The position numbers and the translations under genes were made by a program. 22,546 nucleotides of DNA from an uncultured Coriobacteriia bacterium. Lineage in GTDB: Bacteria > Actinomycetota > Coriobacteriia > Coriobacteriales > QAMH01. Every line of letters begins with the position of its first letter. Position 1 is the stretch's first letter. Shown here one piece after another: positions 20,877 through 22,546 of the stretch. Under the pieces are notes generated by a model. That model was not told the origin of the DNA, did not search any database, and was given only the letters and a program-made list of their open reading frames with translations. The stretch is from contig CAUHSG010000018.1 in assembly GCA_959608885.1 (NCBI GenBank), positions 1-22,546 on the forward strand, read 5' to 3'.

Positions 20877-22481
20877 CTATGCATCCGCGCGCTCTATGGC
20901 GGCGCGCACCAGGCCGAGGAACAGCGGATGCGGACGCGTGGGGCGCGACTTGAACTCGGGATGACCCTGGCTCGCGATGAAGTAGGGATGGTCATCGACC
21001 TCTATCATCTCGACGAGCCGGCCATCCGGCGAGGTTCCGCTCACCGTAAGACCCGCATCGACGAGCTGCTCGCGAAAATCGTTGTTCACTTCGTAGCGAT
21101 GGCGATGACGCTCGCTGATGAGATTCTCGCCGTAGATGCGATGGGCCAGGGTACCCGGCTCGACCTTGCAGGGATACGAGCCCAGACGCTGCGTGCCACC
21201 CTTGGCATCGGCGTTCGCCTGATCGGGCATGAGGTCGATGACCGGGTACTCGAGCTCCGCGTCGAATTCCGCCGAGGATGCTTTGGGCATGCCTGCCACG
21301 TCGCGGGCGAACTCGCACACAGCCGCCTGCAGGCCCAGGCAGATGCCGAGGAAGGGCACGTCGTGCGTACGGGCATAGCGCGCGGCGGCGATCTTGCCCT
21401 CGAAGGCACGCACACCAAATCCGCCTGGTACGAGGATGCCATCCATCGAGCCAAGCACGTCTTCGGCAACGGCATCGTCCAGCTCCTCGCCATCGATGAG
21501 GTGCACGTTCACGTTGCGATCAAGCGCAACACCCGCATGGTGCAGCGCCTCGATGACGGAAAGGTACGCGTCGGGCAGGTCGGTGTATTTGCCGACGATC
21601 GCGATGTCACACTCCCCGTGCGCGGCATCCTTCTTAGCAAGGTACTCGTTCCAGCTGCTCATGTCGGCATTGCATTGCTTGAGCCCGAGGCGGTCGAGCA
21701 CCTCGACGTCAAAGCCCTGGTCGAAGAGCGAGCGCGGAATCTCGTAGATACTCGGGGCATCCTCGCACGCGAAGACGTGATCGAACTCGACATCGCAGAA
21801 CATCGCGATCTTCTCGCGCAGCTTGGCGCTGATCTCGTGATCGCTCCTGAGCACGAGGAAGTCCGGCTGGATGCCGAGCGACTGGAGCTCCTTGACCGAA
21901 TGTTGCGTGGGCTTCGTCTTGAGCTCGTGTGCGGCAGCGATGTAAGGAACAAGGGTCACGTGGACGAAGCAGACGTTCTTTGTGCCTTGCTCACCGCGCC
22001 ATTGGCGCACGGCCTCGATGAAGGGTTGGGACTCGATATCGCCTACCGTGCCGCCAATCTCGGTGATGACGATATCGGCTTGCGTGCTGTCCGCCAAGCT
22101 GCGAATGCGATCTTTGATGGCATTGGTGACGTGCGGAATGACCTGCACGGTACCACCGAGAAAGTCGCCCTTGCGCTCCTTGGCGATGAGACTTTGGTAT
22201 ATAGAGCCCTGCGTGACGTTGGAATCGTGCGTGAGGTTCTCGTCGATGAAGCGCTCATAATGACCAAGGTCGAGATCGCTCTCGAGGCCATCGTCAGTGA
22301 CGAAGACCTCGCCGTGCTGGAAGGGACTCATCGTGCCGGGATCGACATTGAGATAGGGATCCATCTTCTGCATGGTGACCTTGTAGCCACGGGCTTTGAG
22401 CAGTGTGCCGAGCGAGGCCGCCGTGATGCCCTTGCCCAGCGACGAGACGACTCCACCAGTTACGAAGACGAACCTTGCCAT
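20877..22481 (-). CDS. pyrG: CTP synthase
   Basis: PyrG converts UTP to CTP with ATP and glutamine. The 534-residue protein has the synthetase domain (residues 1-265) beginning FVFVTGGVVSSLGKGITAASLG, with KMDPYLNVDPGTMSPFQHGEVFV and EIGGTVGDIESQPF. The C-terminal glutamine amidotransferase domain has its oxyanion region GILVPGGFGVRAFEGK, nucleophile C381 in GICLGLQ, and H507 with E509 in GHPEF. All catalytic residues are present and the length is typical. The ATG lies 10 nt after AAGGGGG. It appears to be first in the pyrG-pepT-like-xerD operon, with promoter elements near the window end. The leader beyond the window cannot be inspected for CTP-sensitive attenuation. Confidence 0.97.
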   Translation of the reverse strand: MARFVFVTGGVVSSLGKGITAASLGTLLKARGYKVTMQKMDPYLNVDPGTMSPFQHGEVFVTDDGLESDLDLGHYERFIDENLTHDSNVTQGSIYQSLIAKERKGDFLGGTVQVIPHVTNAIKDRIRSLADSTQADIVITEIGGTVGDIESQPFIEAVRQWRGEQGTKNVCFVHVTLVPYIAAAHELKTKPTQHSVKELQSLGIQPDFLVLRSDHEISAKLREKIAMFCDVEFDHVFACEDAPSIYEIPRSLFDQGFDVEVLDRLGLKQCNADMSSWNEYLAKKDAAHGECDIAIVGKYTDLPDAYLSVIEALHHAGVALDRNVNVHLIDGEELDDAVAEDVLGSMDGILVPGGFGVRAFEGKIAAARYARTHDVPFLGICLGLQAAVCEFARDVAGMPKASSAEFDAELEYPVIDLMPDQANADAKGGTQRLGSYPCKVEPGTLAHRIYGENLISERHRHRYEVNNDFREQLVDAGLTVSGTSPDGRLVEMIEVDDHPYFIASQGHPEFKSRPTRPHPLFLGLVRAAIERADA

Positions 22482-22524
22482 ACCGCGAATGCCCCCTTGG
22501 CGAATTGTGCCTTATCTAAAATTC

Positions 22525-22530
22525 ATTGTA
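22525..22530 (-). promoter_or_regulatory. Candidate -10 box for pyrG
   Basis: TACAAT on the minus strand lies about 44 bp upstream of the pyrG start codon. The matching -35 would fall just beyond the end of the window, so the call cannot be completed. Confidence 0.3.
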
Positions 22531-22546
22531 CGGCAGCCCCGCAACA

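Overview
This is a gene-dense, high-GC (roughly 60%) bacterial window. Its gene content, frequent ATGA-type overlaps, PepT-like/XerD/PyrG neighbourhood, anaerobe-style LutABC and palindromic intergenic repeats suggest an anaerobic actinobacterium of the class Coriobacteriia (Eggerthellales/Coriobacteriales type). That placement is an inference from gene style; no rRNA marker is present.

Layout. (1) 1-83: an inverted repeat and a 17-bp direct repeat abutting the end of lutC. (2) 84-3051, minus strand: a tight lutA-lutB-lutC operon for oxidising L-lactate to pyruvate. (3) 3234-4568, plus strand: a divergent SstT-type Na+/serine-threonine symporter with a good intrinsic terminator. (4) 4569-5134: a gene-free patch with degenerate repeats and small palindromes. 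(5) 5135-5946, minus: a VapBC-type (PIN/ribbon-helix-helix) toxin-antitoxin pair with a perfect 12-bp dyad over its promoter. (6) 6043-11741, minus: a compact operon, in transcription order an ArsM-like methyltransferase, a CobW-type (G3E) GTPase, an ArsM-ArsS methyltransferase/radical-SAM fusion and an MTA/SAH-type deaminase. (7) 12070-12513, plus: a divergent cysteine-rich PadR-family regulator. The 328-bp region between (6) and (7) holds back-to-back promoters sharing one dyad and a possible leader attenuator before padR. (8) 12510-18564, minus: gltB-gltD, NADPH glutamate synthase. (9) 18674-18755: a very large hairpin with perfect 29-bp arms. (10) 18763-22481, minus: pyrG, a PepT-like M20 peptidase and xerD, probably one operon.

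The segment most likely to hold an undescribed system is 6043-12513. It pairs two diverged ArsM homologues that have lost different conserved cysteines with a metal-handling GTPase, an arsenosugar-type radical-SAM domain fused to one methyltransferase, an adenosine-analogue deaminase and a regulator with seven cysteines. The simplest reading is methylation of arsenic or a similar element, adenosylation by the ArsS-like domain, and deamination of either the adenosyl product or the SAM by-products. The chemistry is inferred from families; the gene order, motifs and promoter architecture are seen in the sequence.

A second thread is a family of palindromic intergenic repeats with the end motif AATGRGACARA, present at three gene boundaries (near 80, 7364-7400 and 18674-18755). 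They resemble REP/RAYT-type mobile repeats, but no transposase is present in the window.
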